From: Dermanyssus gallinae
Taxonomy: Eukaryota; Arthropoda; Arachnida; Mesostigmata; Dermanyssidae
NCBI GenBank assembly: GCA_003439945.1
Contig: QVRM01000318.1
Span: 1-64,000 of the forward strand
DNA length: 64,000 nucleotides
Direction of reading: 5' to 3'
The position numbers and the translations under genes were made by a program. Shown here one piece after another: positions 1 to 12,640 of this stretch. How positions within the stretch are numbered: position 1 is the stretch's first letter; every line of letters begins with the position of its first letter. Under the pieces are notes generated by a model. The model was not told the origin of the DNA, made no database searches, and was given only the letters and a program-made list of their open reading frames with translations.

Positions 1-45
1 CGGCATACAAATATCTCAATTTCTTGTTCTCTCTCTCTAGTAGTA

Positions 46-1331
46 GTAGGTAGTTCAATAAGTTCTTAGAATGAAAACCAAGAATTTTCCAAATCATGTT
101 TTTAAATTTATCTTATTCGATATACTTCCCGAGATGCTCAATACACTTTTCCCACCAAGATTTCAGAGCTTTTATACCTCTTAAGTAGAATTCCGCGTCT
201 TTAGACTGAAATAGGCATTGACAGCAGCCTTAACCTCTTCATTGCTGGAAAAACGCTTTCCACCGAGACTATTCTTCAAATGATCGAAGAGGAAATAATC
301 AGAGGGGGTCAGGTCTGGAGAATAGGAAGGTTGTTCAATAAGTTCGAACCTCAGTTGGGCCAGTTTTGCCGATGCTTGCCGGGACTTGTGTGCAGGAGCA
401 CTGTCCTGGTAAAACAGGACAACCTTCTTCTGCAAAGCGGGTCGTTTCACGATGAGTTCTTGCTAAAGGCAGTCCAACAGTCTTGCATAATATTCTCCTG
501 TGATCGTTTTACCGCTCTCAAGGTAGTCGACCAGCATTATTCTACGTTGGTCTTAAAAAACTGTAGCCATCACCTTTCCGGTCAATGCCGTTGTCCGCAC
601 CCTTTTCGGAGGTCCTTCATCAGGTGCACACTATTGGCAAGATGCTTCTTGGGTCTCGGGAGTGTAGTGATGGACCCAGCTTTCATCGACGGTCATGAAT
701 CTGCGCCAAACATCCGACGGATTTTTCGACATCTTGGCCAAATTTCGCTGTGAAGCGGAAACGCGCGCGCCTTTATGGTCATGGTTGAGCAAATGCGGCA
801 GCCATTTTTTTCTGAGCTCTTTCATCTTCAAGTTTTCGTATAGGATAAAATGCACACTACCTAAACGAATTCATAATGCCTCCGCTATCTCCTTAATGTT
901 CATTCGCTTATCTGTGCCAACGATGTTTCGCACTTTCTCTATGTTTTCCTCATCAGTTGCCGTTTTTTGTCCTCCCGGACGTAGTTCATTCTCGGTGCTC
1001 CTGCGACCTTTTTTTAACACATTAATCCAGTTGGAAACAGTGGCAAAACATGGCGCAGAGTCACCGTACGTCTCGTCCAACCCAATTTTACTTGGGTCGC
1101 ATTTCAACCTTTGAAATAAAAATGCTTGATAACCACTCGAAACTCTTTTTTCTTTATTTTTAAAAATCACGCCGATACGTTGCACGGGAAAAGCTATCAA
1201 ACGAAATCGCAACGGCCAATCACCATAATATTTTGAGTGCTAGCAGTCGAAAAGTTGCAGTTCCTAATAGCGGCGAAAGCGCGCCAAAATTCGAATTCTA
1301 AAAAGCTCATTCTGAGAACTTATTGAACTAC

Positions 1332-1335
<4 letters not shown>
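46..1335 (-). mobile_element. Decayed mariner (DD34D) transposon
   Basis: Mariner transposases cut and paste DNA at TA dinucleotides. Seen: inverted ends of about 27 bp (left from 48, AGGTAGTTCAATAAGTTC; right complement ending at 1332-1334), and minus-strand transposase pieces in shifting frames. The pieces are an N-terminal helix-turn-helix part (about 1212-871), a middle part with the first catalytic Asp in TVDESW (about 855-631), and a C-terminal part with QDSAPAH and YSPDL...SDYFLF (about 450-181). The spacing of the last two Asp is 34 residues, as in mariner. Length (about 1.29 kb) is typical. The reading frame is broken by frameshifts and stops, so it cannot make active transposase. 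The right end runs directly into a (TA)n tract. Confidence 0.9.
181..1212 (-). pseudogene. Broken mariner transposase gene
   Basis: The transposase of the element at 46-1335, read on the minus strand. At least three open segments in different frames are needed to cover it. The N-terminal segment contains the typical STVSNW-like recognition helix and an RPGGQKTA linker, where intact relatives have RPGRP. The catalytic triad D, D, D can be traced across the segments. The family normally has one uninterrupted frame of about 340-350 codons, so this is a fossil. Confidence 0.85.

Positions 1336-1383
<48 letters not shown>
1335..1383. repeat. (TA)n microsatellite at mariner end
   Basis: Uninterrupted TA repeat directly abutting the right inverted terminal repeat of the mariner. 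It may be an expansion of the TA target-site duplication or a preferred target. Confidence 0.95.
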
Positions 1384-1389
<6 letters not shown>

Positions 1390-1814
1390 CTTCCTTTATA
1401 AAAACTTTGGGCCTCCACAAAATTATACCCACCTGCACAACACGTAGCAACTTGATAAGGGTCATCTTTGCGTGGCTGTTTGCTTGCCGATTGACGCGCT
1501 CATATATGTATCCTGTACCGTTTTCCATAAGTTCAGCCATTTACCTTTTTTTTTTCTTTTTTTAAGGGGTGGAAAATGCATTTACGCACACCCGCCGATA
1601 TAATGGCGGGTAGTGTGGGGCTAGACGCTCGGAGAGGGAGTGCCATTTACCTATCTATACACCGTTCAAGAGATGATCCAAATGAGACACTCACTCACCA
1701 ATACCCATATATGTACTTTTAAAAAATAATCTTGGTCAACAACGTAACTAAAACGACTTTCTGTGTCTCTTCCTGAATATTTAGTTTGCATACAGTCTGC
1801 ATATCAAGATGGCT

Positions 1815-1855
<41 letters not shown>

Positions 1856-2445
1856 CATATACATTCATACATAAGTATTTATTATCATTGTTCCTTAGCT
1901 AAAGCGATTGTGAACAATTGTTGCCAGCTGTCACCCCTTAGCATATTTAAATATTTTCACCATAAATTGATAGCATAACGCCTCAACTTACGGCGCCCTC
2001 AATGTAAGCAGCATTCTCTTCTACAGCAGCCAATAACAGCATTGTGGCAAAACATCTGGCGTCGATCGCTTGTGATTTCTTCCGTCCGTCTCGCAATTTC
2101 CTTTTAGACACTTACGCATGCTGGCAGTATGATAATATTAACAACAGTAATAACCTTGTTAGTTATTAATTGTATAACGATACTATTTCGTAGTAATGTT
2201 ATTGTTTTTCTATTTGGCCTCGCAACTTTAATGTTTGTGTGTTTTAGATCAGGTGCCAACAAGCAATTATTTTGCAAATAAATAGTGATAACATTGACAG
2301 TATACGATGAAACCTACAATATTCCTATCCGATAGCGACTGAGCGCCATTGCTGTTGTTTGATGTCTTGCTTAATTAAAATGGCAATCACGTCTATCTGT
2401 GTTGACAGATACAAAAGTTGGTTTTATACACGGCCCGTTAGCCGT

Positions 2446-2508
<63 letters not shown>

Positions 2509-3118
2509 TACAGTCATCGTTTATGTGGCAAGTTAATAAAACATCGGAAAATGTTGGAAAAAAAATTTGCATCCTGCATTGAGACGCCACGTCCAGCCCT
2601 GTTCAATGGGAGACTAAGCGCAGACAAAGCGTGGTTACTGCTACAATTGCATGGTTGGCATATCGGAGTTGGCGTGTAGCAGCGACAACGATGACGACAA
2701 CAACAATTGCAGCGACAACAAAAAGCAACAAAAAGCAACAACAGCAACAATATCCGCGATAATGCCTGCCAATAGCTCGGCGCCATTAGTGGCAACGCCG
2801 AGTGGGAACAACAAGTGAAGAAGCTTTAATTGAAGACTCGTTAGTTCTGTCGTTTTTGTGCCGCGGCGACGACTGCATACTGGCGTGGGCCGGGGTCTGA
2901 CGTCTAACGTCTGACATTTTCGTTTGCGATGAAGAGACAGAGAGAGAGCAGCAAGCTGAAGAACGCCCCGCCGTCTGGCGTGGGCGGCTGATTACATCCG
3001 GCAGGCGCTAAGACAACGGCGGGGGGCGTCGGCGGGGGCGTCGGTGGGTGCGACGACGCAAGGTGCCTCTTGTTGCGCCGTCGTTGCGGTGCGAGGTAGC
3101 GTTGTGTAATCAGTTTGA

Positions 3119-3610
3119 AGCAACAATATCAGCTTCGGCGACGACGACAACGACGACAACGCCGCCGAAAAGAACAACCATTTTCACAACCGCAGCAACA
3201 ATGACAACAACAACAACAACATTAACAACCGCAGCAACAATGTTAACAACAACAACATTAACAACTATAGCAACTAGTATGACAACAACGAGAACAACAA
3301 CGGTGACAACAACACCGGGCAATAACAACGTCAATCATAGCAACTATTGTAGGTACACAACAATAGACAACAAACACTGCAGTGTTAGTTTCAACCACAT
3401 CGACAACAACATCAACTATTAATTTGAACAACTCCAAACATTGCAGCAACAACGACCACCGTCACAACAACAACAACAACAACAACAACAATCACAGTAG
3501 CAACAGTATCAATGGTTAAAAACGACAAAACATCATCGCTAGTAACAAGAACAACAACAACAACAGCGACAACAACATCACGAATAACAACAAAAACGAC
3601 AAGAGCATAT
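3119..3610. repeat. CAA/ACG-rich trinucleotide block
   Basis: About 490 bp of imperfect AAC/ACA/CAA triplets with occasional GCA and GAC units, and a pure stretch near 3463-3490. Reads as poly-Thr or poly-Asn in + frames and poly-Val on the minus strand, which marks those frames as artefacts. Confidence 0.85.
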
Positions 3611-4133
3611 CTCAATAACGCATTAAACAATGTGAGGAACAAGAGCTCTGGAAGCACACATAACACAGAAGGGCAAAGGTCACAGGTGTGTGCGTCATTA
3701 ACCAGTAGGTATGTTGTCGTTTTAGGACGATTATCATATAACTAACGACGTTAATTTATATGTATTGCCGAAACGTACACCCGTGCACAGCTCATCGCAT
3801 CGCCAAGAATAAGCCTTTTAGTAGTTTGCCCAACTATATATTATATATATATATATATATCGAAGAGTCCACTAGCGTAGTCAGCGTAGAGATGGCGACT
3901 CCGTTCCCCACACTCCCGCCGGGACCGGATCGGACTCGCCGTCGATAGAGCATGCCGCTATTTTTTTATTTTTTGTTTGCATTGTTGTGCACTATTGCGT
4001 ACACAACAGTATGCGCCGCGCTTTGGCCCGTTGCGTCGAACACTCAGACAGTCCAGGCGGTGATAGATGGCCTGGTTTAGACAGTCGCTCTGTCGCATAG
4101 AAAAATATACGATAACCGAATACACGTCTCTTC

Positions 4134-4170
<37 letters not shown>

Positions 4171-4796
4171 GACTAGCACATACATAGAAAGTCCTATTAT
4201 AAGTTGTTGCCTGACAAATAATGTGTCCAGCTTGGCGTCAACGATTCCTATTGGAAAGAGTTGCTCCTACGGGCCTCGTCCATATGCGTGGTTTGCGTTG
4301 AAGGCTGGCTTTGCACAACTAGATTGCGCTGAGGTCCTCTACACGAATAAAATGCGTGAAGTGATGCGCGATGCCAAATGGAGCGCATAGACGTAGATAT
4401 ACGTATAACGGTAGTTCGTTATTGTTGCTACGGTCTTTGTTGCCGTTGTTGTTGTTGTTGTTGTCGCTACTGTCTTTGTTGCTGTTGTTGTTGTTGTTGC
4501 TACAGATGTTGTTGTTTTTGTTGCTGCTACAGCTGTTATTGCTGCCGCGGCTGTTCTTGTTAGCGGTATGTGTTGTCTAAAGCAGCAAGAAAAAAGAAAA
4601 AATGTTTACTTTCTCGCTCGAACGGCTGACCAGGTCAGAAAGGAGTAAAATTTGGCATCATCATCATCATCGTGGTTCGGTGACAGACAAGCGACCGACA
4701 AGCTGTCAACGCAACGGGGTGCCGTCACTTCAAGACCGAAATTATGATATTTTTGGATAGCTCTATAATGATCGGATACATCGACGTCGAGGCTAA

Positions 4797-4797
<1 letters not shown>

Positions 4798-4847
<50 letters not shown>
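4798..4847. repeat. (TA)n microsatellite
   Basis: Pure TA repeat of about 25 units. Confidence 0.95.
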
Positions 4848-4849
<2 letters not shown>

Positions 4850-7800
4850 CAGGCGTATGCAATTTGTTGGTTCTCTAGCTGTATCGATTATGCCGGGATA
4901 TCATTGCAGTGCCCCACAGATGAAAAAAAAATATTTATTGAGCTTATCCAAAAACTGTCTCGATCCGCAATAGAAATAAGCTGATTCTAGCAACTGGCCG
5001 ATGGTATTTCTCAAAGTCGTCCGCTGGACCGTCGTCGCGGCTGCTTCTTTCGCAGTATGATAACAGTGAATGTTATTTCGAAAAGACGCGTAATCTCATT
5101 ACGCAATAAAAAGACACAGACGCCTCGGCCAATGGGGCCCACCTGGCTGGAAATGCCAATAATAATAATATAATAATAATAATAGTATAGTCAAAGTATT
5201 AAACAAATAAACGAGCATTATAAAACGAATAAAGAATATTAACGGCCTTCCGAGTTAGCTGATTTTTACTTTACGTGACGTTTTAGAACTTGCTCAAATC
5301 GTAGCCGCCTTCAACGCTCTAACTACAGCATAATTGCATGTTTTCACCACCGGAAAAACATTAGTATACACAATCATAGCACATTGAAGGGTTGGTCTGT
5401 AAAGTGATGAATAGACACGTCTAGTTAATAACTGCCTATCCACACGGCATCAAATCACCACTATATGGCAATCTATATAAAAAATGTTTTCAGTTCATCA
5501 CTAAATTAGGCAAAATTCGGTTTTAAGCTCCCACTGTTTGCTTGCAAGCAGTTCACTTGCCTCTTGTATGCACCAGAGAAAAGTGTGGCCTAGTATAGAT
5601 ATACGTCTTGGTTGGATTGTGGTGCCACAAACGGACAAGCTTTGTACCCGCTCCAGTAGGAGGCGACTTAGGTAGAATAGAAGAAACAGTGGGCTGGACG
5701 GCCAAACTCCCTCGTCACGTTTAAGCATTCGTACTGTTACCTGTCTGCCCTTACGAGTAATGTTGTGCCTAGATGAGAGTCGTATAATGTCATCACCATC
5801 ATCATCATCGTCATGATCATCACGTTTCCGCAAAAGGAGCTAATGACCTTTCGCGTCGAGTGCTAGGTTTCGAGCCGTCGGCGTACCTGCGGGGCTGCGG
5901 TCGTTTCGCCGGCTTCCCATGGGAGCAATTTAAAATTTGGCGCCTATTAACGTGCCACACCACCGAGACGTAAGTCGAGAGTGATCGGGATCCAGGTAAA
6001 GCTGATTAGCCCAGTCCAGCCCAGCTTAACCCAGCTCAACATGTACGGGTTTGTCCAACATAGATAGTGAACACGACGGTGGTTAGCGGTGGTTAGCGGC
6101 GGTGGCGGCGGCGGCGGCCGGAGTATAGGTACCCACCCCTCTGCAGCAGGCAGCAGGGTCAAGTGACTATTTATTGCTCGTCATAGTCTCGCAGAGGCGG
6201 CAACAACACATCGCATTGTGGTGACGATCACGATAGCAGCTGCTGGCCAGCAGCAAAAATACTACCATGCGGACACGCGGCATCTGTTGCCAACAACCAC
6301 GACAATAACAACAATAACAAAGCAACAACAACAACAACCATAGTGGTCCGTCTTCACTGAAGCTCGAACAACCTACCACTCGCTCCACCCATCACCGTCA
6401 TCACCATTATAATCCTTCGGCTTGCCTTGTTTTGCCGTCTGGCTGACCTTCTGCACCCCTTCACCCCTGTCCTCCAAAGCACCCGCCCGCCCACCGGTTC
6501 GCCTGTCCGGGGGTATCCTAGTAGGCCATCTTCTCGACGCAGACTCAGTGGTCGATTGTCGTCTTATTGATCGATGGATGGCTTTATATATATATATATA
6601 TATGCGAAGATGTACATGGATGAAGTTCTTGGACATTGGCTTGACGTGTCGATCAATGAACGCGCACGCACCGATCTGCTCGCCCTCTCAAGCATCCTAC
6701 GGTCATCCGCTCGGCAAGACCGATCGAGGCAAAGGAGGAGGTGGAGTTCGGGGGGCATCTACCGCACTGTTGACGAGACCTCTACCTATTACACCTATCA
6801 CCACGTCTACGATCTTGGACGGCCAATGCACCCTTATCTTTCTTTCAATCTCTCTCTAGGCTTGTCCATATATCTCTCCCCACCCTCTATTTCTCTCTCT
6901 CTCGGAAACAATGATTTGATACAAGCCCCACTAGGGGTTGGCTACAATCCCCCGGGTTGTAGCTGTCCCGCCGCTAAGACAAGGCAGGGAACCCGATGAA
7001 CAAGAATAACGGCGACGAGGAAGGAAGGTGGCGACGCCGATAACAACAATCTATCGGAAAGCGGAGTAGTCTTTGGCCTGTTGATGGCATTCGTCGATAG
7101 TCTCGCACTGACTGGACTCCCATCTCCCCCCTTGGCGCGCGTATGGCCGATTTGCACATGGAATTCGATTAGACGGAGTCCGCTGATGATGAAGTATATG
7201 ACAATAACGGCACGTCGACGAATAGTTGCTCCGTCCACTAGGGGGTTCCAGAGGGTTTCTGTTTTGTACAAACAACCCACCCAGATAACGCAGCCACCGG
7301 CCTATATATGTAGACGATGATAGGGGTCAACGCAGCTTACGGCAACGTCTAAACTACTGCATGCACGAAGACAGACACAAAAAGTACCCAGGGGGTCAGA
7401 AAGAGAAAGTGAGTTGGGACAGTGAGGCCTCCAGCGAAGAGCCAAGCAACTTCTCAAACGTAAGAAATGGTTGCGTCGAGGCCAAAACGCCGCACGCCCA
7501 TCTCCGTCATCTCCACGTTTGGCTGAGTAACCCCTGGTCATCCGAGGAAGCCCGGGTAGAGCGGCATCCTCAGTGGCCGTTCAATTTATGCATACAGATA
7601 GACTGACTTGGCTGACGAAACGAAATGCTTTACTCAATCCATATCATCATCATACTTCACACCATTCATTCGTATAGAGTATGCATACGCAATCTGCGAA
7701 TTTATATATACATATAGAGGAACAGCGGTAGTGCCGAGAAAAAATCGTTTATATATATAGGGGTTCGCAATATAGTTTGGGATCTTTAAAGTTACACACA

Positions 7801-8546
7801 AACAATCATGTTTATGATTGGGATGATCGCTATCTTATCTTTATACAGATCTAATGCAGTTTCCAATAAAGTACCATATTAGCGTGGTGGTGACTCTTTT
7901 GCATCGTATAACAAGTGTACATGTATGGGGGAAAACCAACATGTAAGCACTTTTCACATAAATCAAGCTCAATTACGCTAATGCGGCACCATCTTGTTGT
8001 CTACCTGCCGCCGACAGTTAGGAATTATGCTGTTGATGGTCTGTAGGCTTGAGCTCCTGTGTCAGCTAAATCTGATATCGATACATATCTAGACTCGACC
8101 TCAAAACAACACCAGGTTGAGATGCGCGAAAGGCCCACTTGGTGGGCACGTCACCGAACAGATGTTTCCGGACATTGTCCAATACTGTCGACCACTGCGG
8201 CCTGCCCAGCGAAACTTTTGCACGAGATCGCGGAAAGAGCAGAGCTAAGCGCGGGAACTTTTGAAGCAGGCCAGCTAATTATTCGGACACCCGATAGATT
8301 TCCTAGAACATAGAAAATTGCTTAAACGAGAGACACGCTTTAATACGCCTAAAGGCGCCCGTAGTGGAGATGCTCGATTGAAGGTTTCGATAACCTTTTG
8401 CCCTTTGCCGTTTTTTCTTTAGCGCTGTGATCAAATTGCGCTATGTTGGCGCTGTGGTAGCAGTACGCTTGTAGACTAGGACCACCAGAACGTTCTCATC
8501 GAAACCTCGCCATTTGGATAGTACCCAATATGTTGTTGGATTTAAA

Positions 8547-8549
<3 letters not shown>

Positions 8550-8600
<51 letters not shown>
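8550..8600. repeat. (TA)n microsatellite
   Basis: Pure TA repeat of about 25 units, about 100 bp upstream of the possible exon at 8706. Confidence 0.95.
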
Positions 8601-8606
<6 letters not shown>

Positions 8607-8705
8607 TTGTCAAGCATAAGCTGATAAGCTGTTTTTGTTGTATGCTGTGTTTGTCTGTCTGTCTGTCTGTGTTCTATGAACGCTACGAACGTTTTGCCGA
8701 AACAG

Positions 8706-8906
8706 TGAAGGAAGGCTATGAAGCCCAGAGTGTGGCGCGGGCCAACTCGACATCCTCACTGTCGAGTGCGGGTGGCCAATGGCGGGGATGTTCGACATCG
8801 GGCGGCGGCAGGGCTACGGGCGGTGCCGGCCAGCAGACGCCTACCTGTAATCTGCGGGACAGCAGCAGCAGCAGCAAAGATCAACGTAAGATGGCGGGAT
8901 CTTCCG
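8706..8906 (+). CDS. Possible upstream exon of the PLEKHG5-like gene
   Basis: A GC-rich island in AT-rich DNA, bounded by a possible acceptor (CCGAAACAG, 8699-8705) and a consensus donor (CCG|GTAAGT, 8907). One frame reads as a Ser/Gly-rich regulatory stretch (ANSTSSLSSAGGQW, then a Ser run encoded by AGC repeats, then KDQRKMAGSSG), which resembles the disordered segments before the DH domain of such GEFs. That frame leaves phase 1 at the donor and does not fit the phase-0 acceptor at 13817, so a further small exon would be needed. A second frame, with an ATG at 8718, ends in phase 0 and would join directly, but its product looks less natural. No domain is recognisable. Exon status and frame are both uncertain. 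Confidence 0.35.
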
Positions 8907-9608
8907 GTAAGTGAGCTCAACTCGGAGGTCGTTCGCGCTGAGCCGAACGCACAAGCCGAGAAAAAATCGCCGGGCTTATGCCGTCGACGTTCATTTAGCA
9001 GTGTAGCAACTTGAAGCATCTCTGCTATCCGCGCAGCTGCTGTTGCTGCTGCTGATGCTGCTGCTATAATCGCATAGATATTCCGGTCTACATTCCGAAC
9101 GTCAAACGTCCAGCCTACGTTTGCCAGACAATCGATGCATTGTTCGCAAGGTTGTGAGCTTACGAGCGCGCTGGCAGTTGTGTCGAATCTTGTGTTCAAA
9201 CTTGTGTGTTGCAGCACGGCAATTCAATGGGGGCTAGATTTGGATCACGATCCAGTGTACGTCAATATGTATATACTATTATATATAGACAATATAATAG
9301 CGCGTACTATGATTGCCGATACATCATATACGCGCCCGCCTGTCTGGCGGGACAGCAAGCGAATGTTAGGAAAGGTTAGTCGGTTAGCGTCAGCGTTGAG
9401 GTCGTCCCGTATGAGGCGGTGTCGACACCGACCACAGCGAGAGTTGGGTTCGCGGACTGATCGAGTGGGGTTCGATAGCCAACGTGAGCCAACGTGGTCA
9501 ACAAACAACACGCTGCGCTGTCAATGCAGCAATCCATCGTCATACCTGCCGACTCTCCTCCGCTCGGACCGCCCGGGCGTTCACCTCCTAACTTTACGGC
9601 TAAACGCC

Positions 9609-9663
9609 CCTCGGAGGCTTCACTTCCATAGCAGTCACGGCTATGGAAGTGAAGCCTCCGAGG
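9609..9663. repeat. Perfect 23-bp inverted repeat (hairpin)
   Basis: Arms 9609-9631 and 9641-9663 are exact reverse complements with a 9-nt loop (CAGTCACGG). The stem is GC-containing, not a simple repeat. Function unknown. Confidence 0.95.
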
Positions 9664-10476
9664 CGTGATGTTGACCGCGTGACTGGCGTGATCTGCCGTG
9701 TTTCCAGTGAGGAGCAGCCTCGGGCATAGTGCTTTGATGATTCGACTCAGCACAGCAGAGAATGTCGTTGCCGTACAATGCACTGTGCTGCTACCGTGAG
9801 GTCTCTGTTGTTTACTTGTACAAGAGCGGCGCTGCAGCGCCAGCGTAGACAGACTTCGTGAAGCCTGCTCGACAAGCCGTCCTTTAGACGAAATGCTCTA
9901 ACAACACAGGGACGCAGGCCGGCTCGTTGGCTGGCTGGCATACTGGAGACAGACAGACAGGAGGGCAGAAGTGAGCTTAGCTTAGCTTAGTGGCATTCTG
10001 CCCGCCAGGTATTATCCCACTCGCTGAGTGCAGCCACCCGCTGCTGCTGCCGCTAGTGTAACAGCAGCACCAGCACGAAGAACGGCTCCACGGCAACGAG
10101 CTGACTGCCGTGCCGAAGCCGTGTCCGTGCCTGTCTAAGCGTAAATAATCGACAGCCTAATAGCCGATGTCGGTCTGTCTGTTGGTCTGGTTGAGGGTCG
10201 AAGCCTCGCGAAGCTCTCGAGCGCGCACACACGTGGCTCTAATGAAAAGGTTCGTCTGTCTCATTAGCTACTACTGCGGCTGCTGCTGCTGCTGCTGTTG
10301 CTCTTGCTGCTGCTGCTGCTGGTTACCACGATCCTTCTTACTTAGATAACTATGCTACTAACTAACCGGTCTGCTTCTGCTCTGCCATCGAAGCTAGTTG
10401 CGGTTGCCGCGACGAAGGTGGCGTACATGGAGAGGACTCGTTGCGGCGGCCTGTGAGGTTTCGAAATCAAGGATCA

Positions 10477-10628
10477 ACGGTTCCGACTCTGGCCAACGGT
10501 TCCGAATCAGGCCAGCGGTTCCGAATCAGGCTAACGGTTTCGAATTAGGCCAGCGGTTCCGAATCAGGCCAACGGTTCCGAATGGGGCCAACGATTTTGA
10601 ATCAGACCACCGGTTCCGAATAAAGGCT
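10477..10628. repeat. 19-bp tandem minisatellite, about 8 units
   Basis: Eight head-to-tail units of a 19-bp motif close to ACGGTTCCGAATCAGGCCA, each with 0 to 5 differences. Because 19 is not a multiple of 3, the short + and - open frames over it are by-products and not protein repeats. Confidence 0.9.
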
Positions 10629-12605
10629 AACAGAACGAATCGAGTCCGAAGCTGAATCCGATTCAGAGTAGCAAAATGGAGGAAAGGTGGCGTAATTCGA
10701 CGGCGCCGCAGAGGAGACACATCGGTGTGCGGGTTCGAACCCCACACGGTTGCACATTTGTATGGGGGTCCGTCTATAAAGCAATGCGGAAAACAGTCCC
10801 GTGGACGTTAAATATTGGCTGAGGGTGGTCAGCCCGAAAAGTTTATTTAGTCTGTGTGTCTTCTATCGATGACCACGATAGAGAGGTCAGCGAGAGTGCG
10901 AGCGCGACGAGGAGAATCGGCTCAGTTTAGCAGAAAGACGAGATTTGCATCAGAATGGGTGCACAGAACTCGAAGCAAAAGCCACAATTCGAATTCGATT
11001 ACAGAAGCGTGTTGCCGTGTCAGTTGACGTTACTTCTCGACTTTAGATGAATCGTGGCGCCCCCTTAACAGGCAAGATAATCCCAACCCAATGCTCTTAG
11101 GTGGTTCGAAGGCGAAAGAAGCCTTTAATGCGTTTCCGATACGTGTATGAAATATAACCTATATATGAGATTTCTAGTTGCTAACTACGCTTGAACTCGA
11201 TTACCTTGTTGCCAGAGGAGGAAAATAACGTATACGATTGGATTAGACGTCGTGAACGGTACAGTCGCCTGCAGCTGTAGAAATGCCCACCGAATTTGAA
11301 GTAGCTTTTAGATCATATATAGCGTAAACATTTAAGAGTAAAGTTCCGTTTCCTAGATAAATGAATTACAATATATGTATAATTATATAATAGATAGAAA
11401 GGTTCATGAGTTTCATAGCCGTTAATTAGCATCTTTCGGATTGTGGTTTGCCTTTACGTAATCATCGCGCTCACAGAAAACGTTGACCTACACACGCCAG
11501 AAGGTGCATAGGACGTGCACCAAGATGACCCTGATTGATACGAACCCCGCTGCCGATCTGGCCGACAAATATTAGTAATAGACATAGAGGCAACTCCGGA
11601 TTGATGAAGTAGCACCGGATTCATCAACTATCCTCGCGGCGCACATGATCTAGTAGTGCAGAGGTGACCACAATCATTGGTTAAGCGTTCCAGCCGAAGC
11701 ACACTTATTATGAGGCAGATACCGTCTTTGGCGCCAGTGGGCTGAGCTGGTGAACAGCGTGAAATTCACGCCGGCGTTTGCACCTCACAACTCTACTAAT
11801 TAAGCATGATGTGATGTTTACAAAATACTAGTAAATACATTTACATGACGTTCTGCGTAGAACACGTCTTTGGCGTCTGCTCAATTGTGCGTCGTGTAGA
11901 AATGTGTCCTATTGTGTGATATTGATCTAGTCCACTGATCACTTCATCGGCTGATTGCAGTGACGTTAACGGGATCACAACGCGGACGCCGAGGCGGCCT
12001 CTCAACGGAAGACCTCGCCAGCGAAGTTGCCCAGGTAGCTGATGGCCAAGCTTCGTGGAAGAACTCAAAGGGACGCCAGGCACTTGGCCGAAAAGCAGGA
12101 CTCCTTGCAACCGCCTACAGAACGGTGAGTTAGGCACCGGGTGGCTGAGTGTATAAATATATATATATATATATATATAACCCCATGTATATATGAATAG
12201 GGTTGTTTTATGTATTTGTTCAATCGTAAGGTACAGGGAAAATAATTGTCCCGGAAATGAGCGTGTATAAGTTCGAATATATATATATATATATATATAT
12301 ATGATGAAGTCGCTACACAAGGGCTTGTGAGAAGCGCCGCCTCGAGGCAGCCCCTCATTGAGCCAATTTTTGCAGCCGCATTTTCGTGCTGGACCGCTAG
12401 CGATAATCATTGAGGTGGATAGTCAAAAGCTCTTTTCTCCCCTATCGTCAGTTCGATTTGTCTGCCGATTTTCTGAATGAGCGGCCATGCCTCGGGGCCA
12501 GGTCCCCCAAGTGTCTCAAAATTAGCGGCACCACAAGAAACTCGTTGGCGAGCTGGGCATAGTTGCTAGTCTCGTGTCGTTCAGCCCTGCGTGTCGCCAA
12601 GCCGG

Positions 12606-12640
<35 letters not shown>

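Larger units (their letters stand above)
1384..8705. other. Non-coding flank or intron, microsatellite-rich
   Basis: No convincing exon seen. Contains (TA)n at 1820-1850, 2449-2505, 4134-4170, 4798-4847 and 8550-8600, a CAA-rich block at about 3120-3610, a TTG/CTG-rich block at about 4430-4560, ATT/AAT repeats near 5158-5184, and poly-Gly/Pro-like GC-rich patches near 6090-6120. Open frames here are short or follow the repeats. Possibly an upstream intron of the RhoGEF gene, since the N-terminal coding part of that gene is missing downstream. Confidence 0.6.

Noticed and set aside
5501..5833. 110-codon minus-strand frame
   Set aside because: Begins in GAT repeats (poly-Asp) and has no recognisable domain.
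10690..10760. tRNA gene suggested by GGTTCGAACCC
   Set aside because: A B-box-like string is present but no A box or cloverleaf could be traced; probably an eroded SINE or chance.
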